In this document: in pieces, positions 17,167-25,772 of the stretch
How the letters are laid out: the number at the start of each line of letters is the position of its first letter
Numbering within the stretch: position 1 is the first letter of the stretch
Origin: Streptomyces katrae
GTDB lineage: Bacteria > Actinomycetota > Actinomycetes > Streptomycetales > Streptomycetaceae
Assembly: GCF_000717655.1 (NCBI RefSeq)
Contig: NZ_JNZY01000035.1
Coordinates: forward strand, 29,678-93,677
DNA length: 64,000 nt
Direction: 5' to 3'
The notes under the pieces: generated by a model
What the model was told of the DNA's origin: nothing
What the model saw: only the letters and a program-made list of their open reading frames with translations
Databases searched by the model: none
Program-made: the position numbers and the translations under genes

Positions 17167-18318
17167 ATGAACACCACCGTCGATGTGCCCCGCGGTCTCG
17201 CGGGAGTCGTGGTCACCGAGACCGAACTCGGTGACGTCCGAGGCCGCGAGGGCTTCTACCACTACCGCCAGTACTCCGCCGTCGAGCTCGCAGCGAGCCG
17301 CAGCTTCGAGGACGTGTGGCACCTGATGTTCCGCGGCGCCCTGCCGGCCGGCGCAGCCGAGCGGGCCGCGTTCGCCGCCGAGATCGCCCCGCTGCGCCGG
17401 CTGCCCGATGCGGTGCGCGACGCGCTGCCCGCCCTCGCCCGGGCCACCGCGCTCTCCGGCCCGCTCGCCGGACTGCGCACCGCGCTCTCGCTCCTCGGCG
17501 CGTCCGCAGGGTTCCGCCCGGTGTACGACCTCGACCCCGGGCGCCGGGCCGCCGACGCACTGGCCGCCTGCGCCGCCGTACCGACCCTGCTCACCGCGCT
17601 GCACCGGCTGGGGCAGGGACTGGAGCCGGTGGAGCCGTGCGCGGATCTCCCGTACGCCGCCAACTACCTGTACATGCTCACCGGGCAGGAGCCCGACCCG
17701 GTCAAGGCGCGGGCGGTCGAGCAGTACCTGATCTCCACCGTCGACCACGGCTTCAACGCCTCGACCTTCACCGCCCGCGTGATCGCCTCCACCGGCGCGG
17801 ACGTCGCGGCCTGCCTCACCGGTGCGATCGGCGCGCTCTCCGGGCCGCTGCACGGGGGCGCGCCCAGCCGGGCCCTGGACACCCTGGACGCCATCGGCAC
17901 GGCGGACCGCATCGACCCGTGGATCCGCGAGCGGGTGCTCGCCGGGGACCGGATCATGGGCTTCGGGCACCCCGTGTACCGGACCGAGGACCCGCGCTCG
18001 CGGATGCTGCGGGACATCGCGCTGCAGTTCGGCGGCCCGCTCGTGGACTTCGCCGTCGAGGTCGAGCGGCACGTCGAGGAGATCCTCGCCGAGCTCAAGC
18101 CGGGGCGCGAGCTGCACACCAACGTGGAGTTCTACGCGGGCGTGGTCATGGAGCTGTGCGGGCTGCCGCGCGAGATGTTCACCCCCACGTTCTGCGCCGC
18201 CCGTGTGGTCGGCTGGAGCGCGAACGTCCTGGAGCAGGCCGCGGATTCGAAGATCATCCGTCCGGCGGCCCGGTACGTCGGCCCGAACCCGCCGGAGCCG
18301 GTTCCGGTGCTCGGCTGA
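17167..18318 (+). CDS. Citrate synthase-family protein (no HTH domain)
   Basis: 383 residues from ATG 17167; the -10 GATGGT seven bases upstream favours this leaderless start over the in-frame ATG at 17152. Citrate synthase fold from GLAGVVVTETELGDVRGREG onward; substrate His in GPLHGGAPS, second His in MGFGHPVYRTEDPR. The catalytic Asp position reads NVEFYAG, i.e. Glu instead of Asp, and the usual GWIAH reads GWSAN. It may be a slow, methylcitrate-like or regulatory homologue rather than the main citrate synthase. Divergent from the HTH-bearing paralogue and 14 bp before the CobW gene. Confidence 0.85.
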   Translation: MNTTVDVPRGLAGVVVTETELGDVRGREGFYHYRQYSAVELAASRSFEDVWHLMFRGALPAGAAERAAFAAEIAPLRRLPDAVRDALPALARATALSGPLAGLRTALSLLGASAGFRPVYDLDPGRRAADALAACAAVPTLLTALHRLGQGLEPVEPCADLPYAANYLYMLTGQEPDPVKARAVEQYLISTVDHGFNASTFTARVIASTGADVAACLTGAIGALSGPLHGGAPSRALDTLDAIGTADRIDPWIRERVLAGDRIMGFGHPVYRTEDPRSRMLRDIALQFGGPLVDFAVEVERHVEEILAELKPGRELHTNVEFYAGVVMELCGLPREMFTPTFCAARVVGWSANVLEQAADSKIIRPAARYVGPNPPEPVPVLG

Positions 18319-18319
18319 C

Positions 18320-18325
18320 TACGAT
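18320..18325 (+). promoter_or_regulatory. -10 element of a leaderless CobW-type gene
   Basis: TACGAT seven bases before the GTG at 18333, with no Shine-Dalgarno between. It overlaps the end of the upstream citrate synthase gene, so the GTPase gene probably has its own promoter. Confidence 0.45.
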
Positions 18326-18332
18326 CAGCGGG

Positions 18333-19523
18333 GTGAACAGCAGTCAGCCCGCCCAGCCGTCCGTCCAGCCGTCCGCTCAGCCGCCCGTCCGGCAGTCCGC
18401 TCAGCCGATTCCCGTCGTCGTGCTGTCCGGATTCCTCGGATCCGGCAAGACGACGCTGCTCAACCACCTGCTCGGCAACCGGGGAGGCACCCGGATCGGG
18501 GTCGTCGTCAACGACTTCGGCTCGATCGAGATCGACGCGATGGCCGTGGCGGGCCAGGTCGGCGACTCGATGGTCTCGCTCGGCGGCGGCTGCCTGTGCT
18601 GCGCGGTCGACGGCAGCGAGCTGGACGCGTACCTGGAGAAGCTCTCCGAGCCGGTCCACCGGATCGACGTGATCGTCATCGAGGCGAGCGGGCTGGCCGA
18701 GCCCCAGGAGATGATCCGGATGCTGGTGGCCAGCGAGAATCCGGCGATCCGGTACGGCGGGCTGGTCCAGGTCGTGGACGCGGCGGAGTTCGATGCGACC
18801 CGGGACCGGCACCCGGAGACCGACCGCCACCTCGCCGTCGCGGACCTGGTGGTCCTCAACAAGACGGACCGGGTCGACGCCGCCGAGCGGGCCCGGATCG
18901 AGGGCGAGCTGGGCGCTCTGTGTCCCGGGACGCCGGTGGTGGCCGCCGACCACGGGCGCATCGACCCGGAGCTGCTCTTCGACCGCCGCCCGTGGACCGA
19001 GACCCAGGGCCAGCTGTCGTTCGAGGACCTGATCGCGCAGGCCAGGGACGCGGACGACGCGGAGCGCGAGGACCACACCGGGCACGCCCACACGGTGTAC
19101 GAGAGCACGGAATTCGTGTCGGACCAGGCCATGAACCCGCGCCGGTTCATCGATTTCCTCGACCGGCGGCCGGCCGGGCTGTACCGGATCAAGGGCTATG
19201 CATACTTCGGCGTCCCCGGTCACGAGGAGCGCTACGAGGTCCACGCGGTCGGCCGCTTCCTCCGGTTCGCCCCGCAGCCCTGGGGCCGGGGCGAGGCCCG
19301 TCTGACGCAGCTGGTCCTGATCGGCGCCGGTACGGACGGCCCCGCCCTGCTCCACGAACTGGAGGCCTGCCGCGAACCGGCCCCGCAGCACGCACCCCCG
19401 GAGAGCATGTGGGGCGTGCTCCGCTACGTCGACCGCCCCGCGCAGGCGGACGCCGAACCGGAGGCGGAACCGTACGAGCCCGATCCGTACGGCGACCCCG
19501 ACTCCGATCCCGACTCCGCTTGA
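18333..19523 (+). CDS. CobW/COG0523 family metal-chaperone GTPase
   Basis: 396 residues from GTG 18333. After a Gln/Pro/Ser-rich leader of ~25 residues come the G3E GTPase motifs: Walker A GFLGSGKTT (33-41), the family metal site GGCLCC (Cys87, Cys89, Cys90), Walker B EASGLAEP, and NKTD for guanine. A His-rich stretch (EREDHTGHAHTVY) follows, then the CobW C-terminal domain (PRRFIDFLDRRPAGLYRIKG). The last 30 residues are acidic Asp/Pro/Glu repeats. Members deliver Zn, Co or Fe to client enzymes; no Zur box or cobalamin gene is near, so the metal is unknown. Its stop is directly adjacent to the stop of the next, convergent gene. Confidence 0.9.
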   Translation: MNSSQPAQPSVQPSAQPPVRQSAQPIPVVVLSGFLGSGKTTLLNHLLGNRGGTRIGVVVNDFGSIEIDAMAVAGQVGDSMVSLGGGCLCCAVDGSELDAYLEKLSEPVHRIDVIVIEASGLAEPQEMIRMLVASENPAIRYGGLVQVVDAAEFDATRDRHPETDRHLAVADLVVLNKTDRVDAAERARIEGELGALCPGTPVVAADHGRIDPELLFDRRPWTETQGQLSFEDLIAQARDADDAEREDHTGHAHTVYESTEFVSDQAMNPRRFIDFLDRRPAGLYRIKGYAYFGVPGHEERYEVHAVGRFLRFAPQPWGRGEARLTQLVLIGAGTDGPALLHELEACREPAPQHAPPESMWGVLRYVDRPAQADAEPEAEPYEPDPYGDPDSDPDSA

Positions 19524-21626
19524 TCAGGCGACCTCGACGCCGTATTCGCGCAGGAGGTCCTCGAGGCCGCCGCGGTAGCCCTTGCCGCCGATGACGAAGT
19601 CCCAGTCGCCGTTGGAGCGGCGCCGGAACGAGCCGAGGACCAGAGCGGTTTCGCCGGCGCGCCCGTCGGAGACGTCCAGCCGGCCGAGTTCCTCGCCGCC
19701 GGCGGACAGCAGGCGGATGTGGGCCTCGGTGAACCCGGCGAGGTCGGCGCGCGGATCGGCCTCCGGGTCGATCGCGGCCACGAGGACCAGGCGGTCGGCG
19801 GGCTCGGGCAGGGCGTCGAAGGAGACCTCCAGCGCGGCCTTGTCGGGAGCCGAGTGCGCGCGGGCCCGTACCGAACCGTCCGGGGTCCGCGGGTTGTTGA
19901 AGAACACGAAGTGGTCTTCGCCCAGCACCCGGTTGCCGGCGCAGACGAGGGCGCACACGTCCAGGGCGACCGCGCCCGACCAGGACATGCCGAGCACGTT
20001 GTGGTCCGCCGAAGGGGCCGGGGCCTCCGGCTCGGGCGCGCGCTGCGCCGGACCGCCGCCCAGCCGCCCGCGCAGCCCGTACTGGTGGAGCAGGTCGACC
20101 AGGTCCGCCCCGGGAACCAACTCCAGCGGCTTGCCGTTGGCAAAGGTGTACGACCCGGGCCCGAAGGATGCGGTGGTGACGAGCACCCCCTTGTTCGCCC
20201 CCTTGTCCTGGACCGTGCCGTACAGATCACGCACGGCCGTCGGCGGCACCGTGTTCCGGTAGCGCTTGACCTGCACCACGATCCGCCCGCCCCGGATCGG
20301 CGCCGGGTCCAGCGCCTCCACGTCCACCCCGCCGTCGCCCGACCGCTGCGTGGTCACCGCCTCCATGCCCATCGCCCGGAAGAGCTCCGCCACCAGGTTC
20401 TCGAAGGCGATCGGGTCCATCGTGAAGAGGTCCGGCTCGTCGTCCCCATTGCCGGATTGGCCGCCGTGGCTGACGACGCCGCCGACCTCGCCCGGTCGGC
20501 GCCCCGTCCGTACCGCAGCCAGCTGGTCGGGCCGCGCCGACAGCTGCCCGCGCAGCCCTTCCACCAGACACTCCACCGCGCTGACCTGCTCCAGGCGCAG
20601 TCCCTCGAAGGCGGACCGCGCTGCCGATACCGTGGCGAGGACGATCTGCGCCTCCCGGCCCGTCGCCGGATCGTGGTCGTCCACGAAGCCGTTGACGACC
20701 ACGGAGTCCAGCGCACCGAACTCGTCCGCCGAGTAGAGCTCGCGCACCACCAGGAGTACGCACTGCGCCAGCAGGTCCCGGTACAGCGCCCGTCGCTGCG
20801 TGACCGGGCGGGCGGTCTCCTTGTCCTGGTCCGTGCTCGGCAGGTACCGCACCGACTTGGCCTCAGGTATCACGCCGTAGCGGGGCAACTCCCAGTCGAG
20901 CACCAGCTGCTGAGCCGCGGGGTCGTATGCGGCCGCGACCTGCCTCGGCAGCTCCTCGGGCCAGGCGGTGGAGGCGTACAGGGCGGCCGAGAAGTACTCC
21001 ACCACGGCCTCGGCCTCGCCCGCGCGCAGCCTTCCGGCCAGCTCGCTCAGCCCGCGGTTGTGCGCACGGATCCCGGCGAGCTGCTCGGCCGCCCACCGGT
21101 CGTACTGCTGCCGCTGCTCGGCGAGCTGCTGTTGGCGCCGCGTCTCCGCAGCTTGCGCCTTCTGATGAGCCCGCTTGTACTGGGCGTGCGCCTCGCGTTC
21201 CGCCTGAGCCCGCCGGTAGGAACCCAGCGCCATGCCACTGCTCTCCTGCAGGAACTGCTCGATGCGGGGCATCGCCACCGGCTGCGCCAAGGCCCCGGGA
21301 CGGAACGGTTCGAGCCCCTCGTTCCGCACGAGTGAGGCCATCCGGAATGGCGCCGACCGGCAGCCTGTGACCAGCAGGCTCTGCAGCGCCGCCACCTCGG
21401 CCTCCATGCCCTCAGTGCGGCGCCGGGCCTCGGCCTCGCGATGCTGCCGGTAGGCGGCCTGCTGTTCGCGCTCGCCCCGGGCGACGTCGCGGTCCCACGC
21501 CCGGCGTCGGCGCTCCGCCTCACGCTGCTGGATCACCAGCGTCCGCTGCTGCCTGCGCTGAGCCTCGGCCCAGTTCCCGATCATCCCGCTCGACTGACGG
21601 CTCAACAGTTTTCCCCCGCCCCCCAC
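19524..21626 (-). CDS. Mrr-type nuclease / TerD fusion protein
   Basis: 700 residues as drawn from a GTG; a TTG at LSRQSSGM or the ATG of MIGNWAEA are alternative starts. Residues ~1-230 form a long charged coiled coil (repeated EREAHAQYKRAHQKAQ-like heptads). Around residue 410 is an Mrr_cat restriction-endonuclease-like domain: DPIAFENLVAELFRAMG, SGDGGVDVEA, VVQVKRY, the D...QxK catalytic set. From ~545 to the end is a TerD domain (NVLGMSWSGAVALDVCAL, GEDHFVFFNNP, GDWDFVIGGKGYRGGL), a Ca-binding module of tellurite/stress and membrane-associated defence systems. A nuclease tied to a TerD sensor suggests a stress- or phage-response role; this is inference. It lies downstream of parC after a strong terminator. 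Confidence 0.85.
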   Translation of the reverse strand: MGGGGKLLSRQSSGMIGNWAEAQRRQQRTLVIQQREAERRRRAWDRDVARGEREQQAAYRQHREAEARRRTEGMEAEVAALQSLLVTGCRSAPFRMASLVRNEGLEPFRPGALAQPVAMPRIEQFLQESSGMALGSYRRAQAEREAHAQYKRAHQKAQAAETRRQQQLAEQRQQYDRWAAEQLAGIRAHNRGLSELAGRLRAGEAEAVVEYFSAALYASTAWPEELPRQVAAAYDPAAQQLVLDWELPRYGVIPEAKSVRYLPSTDQDKETARPVTQRRALYRDLLAQCVLLVVRELYSADEFGALDSVVVNGFVDDHDPATGREAQIVLATVSAARSAFEGLRLEQVSAVECLVEGLRGQLSARPDQLAAVRTGRRPGEVGGVVSHGGQSGNGDDEPDLFTMDPIAFENLVAELFRAMGMEAVTTQRSGDGGVDVEALDPAPIRGGRIVVQVKRYRNTVPPTAVRDLYGTVQDKGANKGVLVTTASFGPGSYTFANGKPLELVPGADLVDLLHQYGLRGRLGGGPAQRAPEPEAPAPSADHNVLGMSWSGAVALDVCALVCAGNRVLGEDHFVFFNNPRTPDGSVRARAHSAPDKAALEVSFDALPEPADRLVLVAAIDPEADPRADLAGFTEAHIRLLSAGGEELGRLDVSDGRAGETALVLGSFRRRSNGDWDFVIGGKGYRGGLEDLLREYGVEVA

Positions 21627-21649
21627 AAGCCCAACGGGAAAACACTAGT

Positions 21650-21695
21650 CGGCATTCGGGTGGTACGTCCCCCCGGTCGCACCACCCGAATGCCG
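21650..21695 (-). terminator. Strong hairpin terminator after parC
   Basis: Perfect 15-bp arms CGGCATTCGGGTGGT / ACCACCCGAATGCCG with a 16-base loop, just past the parC stop on the minus strand. Confidence 0.85.
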
Positions 21696-21704
21696 CCGTA
21701 CGTC

Positions 21705-24161
21705 CTACAGTGCGCCCCCCGCCAGAGCGGCGACGGCCGCGGGCAGTGCGGCCCCCGAGCCGTCGCGGCGCGGGTCCACGGGCGGCAGTTCCGCCGGGGT
21801 GCCGTTCGCCGCGGCCGCGCGGACCGGGGCGTTGCCGGCCCAGGCGAGGACCAGCAGGTCCTCGCCCTTCAGGAACCGCTGGCAGCGCACGCCGCCGGTG
21901 GCCCGGCCCTTGCGCGGGTACTGGTCGAACGGGGTCAGCTTCCCGGACAGCATCGAGTCGTCCAGTGTCCCGTGCGAGCCCGCCACGGTGAACACCAAGG
22001 CGTCCCGCGCGGGGTCCACCGCCGAGAAGTGGATCACCTTGGCGTTCTCGGCGAGCTTGATGCCCGCCATACCGCCCGCCGGGCGGCCCTGCGGGCGCAC
22101 CTGGGCCGCCGGGTAGCGCAGCAGCTGGGCGTCGTCGGTGAGGAAGACCAGGTCCTCCTCGCCCGTGCGCAGTTCGACCGCGCCGACGATCCGGTCGCCC
22201 TCCTTGAGGGTGATGACCTCCAGCTCGTCCTTGTTCGCCGGGTAGTCCGGCACGACCCGCTTGACCACGCCCTGCTCGGTGCCCAGGGCCAGGCCCTGCG
22301 AGGACTCGTCCAGCGAGGTCAGGCAGATCACCTTCTCGTCCGCCTCCAGACCGGAGAGGAACTCCGTGACCGGGGCGCCGCCCGCCAGGTTCGGCGCGGT
22401 GTGGGTGTCCGGCAGCTGCGGCAGGTCGATCACCGACAGCCGCAGCAGCCGCCCGTACGAGGTGACCACGCCGACCTCGGCCCGGGCCGTGGCGGCGACC
22501 TGCGAGACGATCAGGTCGTGCTTGGTGCGGGCGCCGCCCTCCTCCTCCGGCAGCGCTTCGCCGGTCACGGTGCGCGCCAGCAGGCCCGTCGAGGACAGCA
22601 GCACCCGGCACGGGTCGTCCGCGACCTCCAGCGGAACCGCCCCGACCTGCGTACCCGCCGACTCCAGCAGGACCGTACGCCGCTCGGTGCCGAACTTCTT
22701 CGCGACCGCCGCCAGTTCGGTGGAGACCAGCTTGCGCAGCTCCGTGTCGGACTCGAGGATCCCGGTCAGCTCGTCGATCTCGCCGGTGAGGCGGTCGCGC
22801 TCGGACTCCAGCTCGATCCGGTCGAAGCGGGTGAGCCGGCGCAGCGGGGTGTCCAGGATGTACTGGGTCTGGATCTCGCTCAGCGAGAAGCGCTCGATGA
22901 GCCGCTCCTTGGCCTGCGCCGAGTTGTCGCTGTCCCGGATGATCCGGATGACCTCGTCGATGTCGATCAGGGCCACCAGCAGGCCCTCGACCAGGTGCAG
23001 CCGGTCGCGCCGCTTGCTGCGGCGGAACTCGCTGCGCCGGCGCACGACCTCGAAGCGGTGGTCGAGGTAGACCTCGAGGAGCTCCTTGAGGCCGAGCGTC
23101 AGGGGCTGGCCGTCGACGAGTGCGACGTTGTTGATGCCGAAGGACTCCTCCATCGGCGTCAGCTTGTACAGCTGCTCGAGCACGGCCTCCGGGTGGAAGC
23201 CGTTCTTGATCTCGATGACCAGGCGCAGGCCGTGCGCGCGGTCCGTGAGGTCCTTGACGTCCGCGATGCCCTGGAGCTTCTTGGAGCCGACCAGGTCCTT
23301 GATCTTCGCGATGACCTTCTCGGGGCCGACCGTGAAGGGCAGTTCGGTGACGACGAGGCCCTTGCGGCGGGCGGTCACGTTCTCCACGGCCACCGTCGCC
23401 CGGATCTTGAACGTGCCGCGACCGTTCTCGTAGGCGTCCTTGATCCCGGAGAGGCCCACGATCCGGCCGCCCGTGGGCAGGTCCGGACCCGGCACGAAGC
23501 GCATCAGCGCCTCCAGGTCCGCCTGCGGGTAGCGGATCAGGTGGCGGGCGGCCGCGATGACCTCGCCCAGGTTGTGCGGGGGCATGTTGGTGGCCATGCC
23601 GACCGCGATCCCGGAGGCACCGTTCACCAGCAGGTTCGGGTACGCCGCGGGCAGCGCGACGGGCTCCTTCTCCTGGCCGTCGTAGTTGGCGGTGAAGTCG
23701 ACGGTGTCCTCGTCGATCGACTCCGTCATCAATGACGTGGCGTCCGCCATCTTGCACTCGGTGTAACGCATCGCGGCCGGCGGGTCGTCGTTGCCGAGCG
23801 AGCCGAAGTTGCCGTGGCCGTCGACCAGCGGCAGCCGCATCGAGAAGGGCTGGGCCATGCGCACGAGCGCGTCGTAGATCGACGCGTCACCGTGCGGGTG
23901 CAGCTTGCCCATCACCTCGCCGACGACGCGGGCGCACTTCACGTACCCGCGGTCGGGGCGCAGGCCCATCTCGTTCATCTGGTAGACGATGCGCCGGTGC
24001 ACCGGCTTCATGCCGTCGCGGGCGTCGGGCAGGGCGCGGGAGTAGATCACCGAGTACGCGTACTCGAGGAAGGAGCCCTGCATTTCGTCGACGACGTCGA
24101 TGTCGAGGATCTTCTCCTCGAAATCCTCCGGCGGCGGGGTCTTCGTGCTGCGGCGGGCCAT
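21705..24161 (-). CDS. parC: DNA topoisomerase IV subunit A (GyrA-like)
   Basis: 818 residues from the ATG at 24161 with AAGGAG ten bases upstream. The winged-helix breakage domain has the nucleophile Tyr133 (MRYTECKM) and the quinolone pocket [17 protein letters not shown] (residues 88 on). The position equivalent to E. coli GyrA Ser83 is Ala93, as in mycobacterial gyrase, and Asp97 takes the acidic position. The tower and coiled coil follow, then a beta-pinwheel C-terminal domain without a canonical QRRGGKG box (KGRATGG instead). It pairs with ParE at 9039-11159 although ten kilobases and other genes lie between. Divergent from the M16 peptidase operon across 255 bp. Confidence 0.93.
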   Translation of the reverse strand: MARRSTKTPPPEDFEEKILDIDVVDEMQGSFLEYAYSVIYSRALPDARDGMKPVHRRIVYQMNEMGLRPDRGYVKCARVVGEVMGKLHPHGDASIYDALVRMAQPFSMRLPLVDGHGNFGSLGNDDPPAAMRYTECKMADATSLMTESIDEDTVDFTANYDGQEKEPVALPAAYPNLLVNGASGIAVGMATNMPPHNLGEVIAAARHLIRYPQADLEALMRFVPGPDLPTGGRIVGLSGIKDAYENGRGTFKIRATVAVENVTARRKGLVVTELPFTVGPEKVIAKIKDLVGSKKLQGIADVKDLTDRAHGLRLVIEIKNGFHPEAVLEQLYKLTPMEESFGINNVALVDGQPLTLGLKELLEVYLDHRFEVVRRRSEFRRSKRRDRLHLVEGLLVALIDIDEVIRIIRDSDNSAQAKERLIERFSLSEIQTQYILDTPLRRLTRFDRIELESERDRLTGEIDELTGILESDTELRKLVSTELAAVAKKFGTERRTVLLESAGTQVGAVPLEVADDPCRVLLSSTGLLARTVTGEALPEEEGGARTKHDLIVSQVAATARAEVGVVTSYGRLLRLSVIDLPQLPDTHTAPNLAGGAPVTEFLSGLEADEKVICLTSLDESSQGLALGTEQGVVKRVVPDYPANKDELEVITLKEGDRIVGAVELRTGEEDLVFLTDDAQLLRYPAAQVRPQGRPAGGMAGIKLAENAKVIHFSAVDPARDALVFTVAGSHGTLDDSMLSGKLTPFDQYPRKGRATGGVRCQRFLKGEDLLVLAWAGNAPVRAAAANGTPAELPPVDPRRDGSGAALPAAVAALAGGAL

Positions 24162-24416
24162 CGCTGCGCGGCTCCTTAACCAAGAAGGTGTGCTGGGGGT
24201 CTTGCGGGTGGTCTGGCGGGTGGTGTGACAGGGGCTGACGGGGGTCGTCGCGGACCATTGTGGCCCGAGGCACCGACAACGCCGACTCCGACCCTGGGGA
24301 ACCCCCTGGACGGAGTCCTCGGGGGACTCTGAGCCGGGAACTTCTCCGGTCCCCGATGCGCTTGCATACAGTGGCAGGTCTGACGGAAATCTCTGCATCG
24401 CGATCGAAGGGACCAC

Positions 24417-25772
24417 ATGCCCATGGGTCACACGGCCACAGCCCAGGCCGGCTCCGGCGGCCTGACAGCGACCGAGCACCGGCTGGCCAACGGCCTGCGC
24501 GTGGTGCTCTCCGAGGATCACCTGACCCCGGTCGCCGCGGTCTGCCTCTGGTACGACGTCGGCTCGCGCCATGAAGTCAAGGGGCGGACCGGTCTGGCTC
24601 ACCTCTTCGAGCACCTGATGTTCCAGGGCTCGGCGAGCGTACCCGGCAACGGCCACTTCGAGCTCGTCCAGGGCGCAGGCGGTTCGCTCAACGGCACGAC
24701 CAGCTTCGAGCGCACCAACTACTTCGAGACCATGCCGGCCCACCAGCTGGAGCTCGCGCTCTGGCTCGAGGCGGACCGGATGGGCTCGCTGCTGGCCGCC
24801 CTGGACGACGAGTCCATGGAGAACCAGCGCGACGTGGTCAAGAACGAGCGCCGCCAGCGGTACGACAACGTCCCGTACGGCACGGCCTTCGAGAGGCTGA
24901 CCGCCCTGGCGTACCCCGACGGCCACCCGTACCACCACACCCCGATCGGTTCCATGGCCGACCTGGACGCGGCCTCCCTGGAGGACGCCCGCACCTTCTT
25001 CCGTACGTACTACGCGCCCAACAACGCGGTGCTGTCGGTCGTCGGCGACATCGACCCCGCGCAGACGCTCGCCTGGATCGAGAAGTACTTCGGGACCATC
25101 CCCGGGCACGACGGCAAGCAGCCGCCGCGCGACGGCACGCTGCCCGAGGTCATGGGCCGGCAGCTGCGCGAGGAGATCGTCGAGGAGGTCCCGGCCCGCG
25201 CGCTGATGGCCGCCTACCGGCTCCCGCACGACGGCACCCGCGAGTGCGACGCCGCCGACGTGGCCCTGACCGTCCTGGGCGGCGGCGAGTCCTCCCGGCT
25301 CCACAACCGGCTGGTGCGCCGGGACCAGACGGCCGTCGCGGCCGGCTTCGGCATGCTGCGGCTCGCCGGCGCGCCCTCGCTCGGCTGGCTGGACGTGAAG
25401 ACCTCCAGCGGGGTCGAGGTGCCCGACATCGAGGCGGCCGTCGACGAGGAGCTCGCGCGGTTCGCCGCCGAGGGCCCGACGGCCGAGGAGATGGAGCGTG
25501 CCCAGGCGCAGCTGGAGCGCGAGTGGCTGGACCGGCTGAGCACGGTGGCCGGCCGCGCCGACGAACTCTGCCGTTTCGCCGTGCTGTTCGGCGACCCGCA
25601 GCTGGCGCTCAGCGCCGTCCAGCGGGTCCTCGACATCACCGCCGAGGAGGTGCAGGCCGTGGCCGCGGCCCGACTGCGCCCCGACAACCGCGCGGTGCTG
25701 GTGTACGAGCCGCTCCCGGCAGAGGCCGACGGGGCCGACGAGAACGACGAGAACGAGGGGGCGGAGCAGTGA
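24417..25772 (+). CDS. M16 zinc metallopeptidase, catalytic subunit
   Basis: 451 residues from an ATG with GAAGGGA upstream. The inverted zinc motif HLFEH (His62, Glu65, His66) and the downstream Glu ligand in VVKNERRQRYDN are present, with the M16B-type signature GLAHLFEHLMFQGSA. No signal peptide is evident, so it should act in the cytoplasm. M16B enzymes work as pairs, one subunit with the zinc site and one with the substrate-binding Arg/Tyr; the next gene is exactly that partner and its GTG overlaps this stop, giving coupled synthesis. The pair probably degrades or matures peptides; the substrate is unknown. Confidence 0.92.
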   Translation: MPMGHTATAQAGSGGLTATEHRLANGLRVVLSEDHLTPVAAVCLWYDVGSRHEVKGRTGLAHLFEHLMFQGSASVPGNGHFELVQGAGGSLNGTTSFERTNYFETMPAHQLELALWLEADRMGSLLAALDDESMENQRDVVKNERRQRYDNVPYGTAFERLTALAYPDGHPYHHTPIGSMADLDAASLEDARTFFRTYYAPNNAVLSVVGDIDPAQTLAWIEKYFGTIPGHDGKQPPRDGTLPEVMGRQLREEIVEEVPARALMAAYRLPHDGTRECDAADVALTVLGGGESSRLHNRLVRRDQTAVAAGFGMLRLAGAPSLGWLDVKTSSGVEVPDIEAAVDEELARFAAEGPTAEEMERAQAQLEREWLDRLSTVAGRADELCRFAVLFGDPQLALSAVQRVLDITAEEVQAVAAARLRPDNRAVLVYEPLPAEADGADENDENEGAEQ

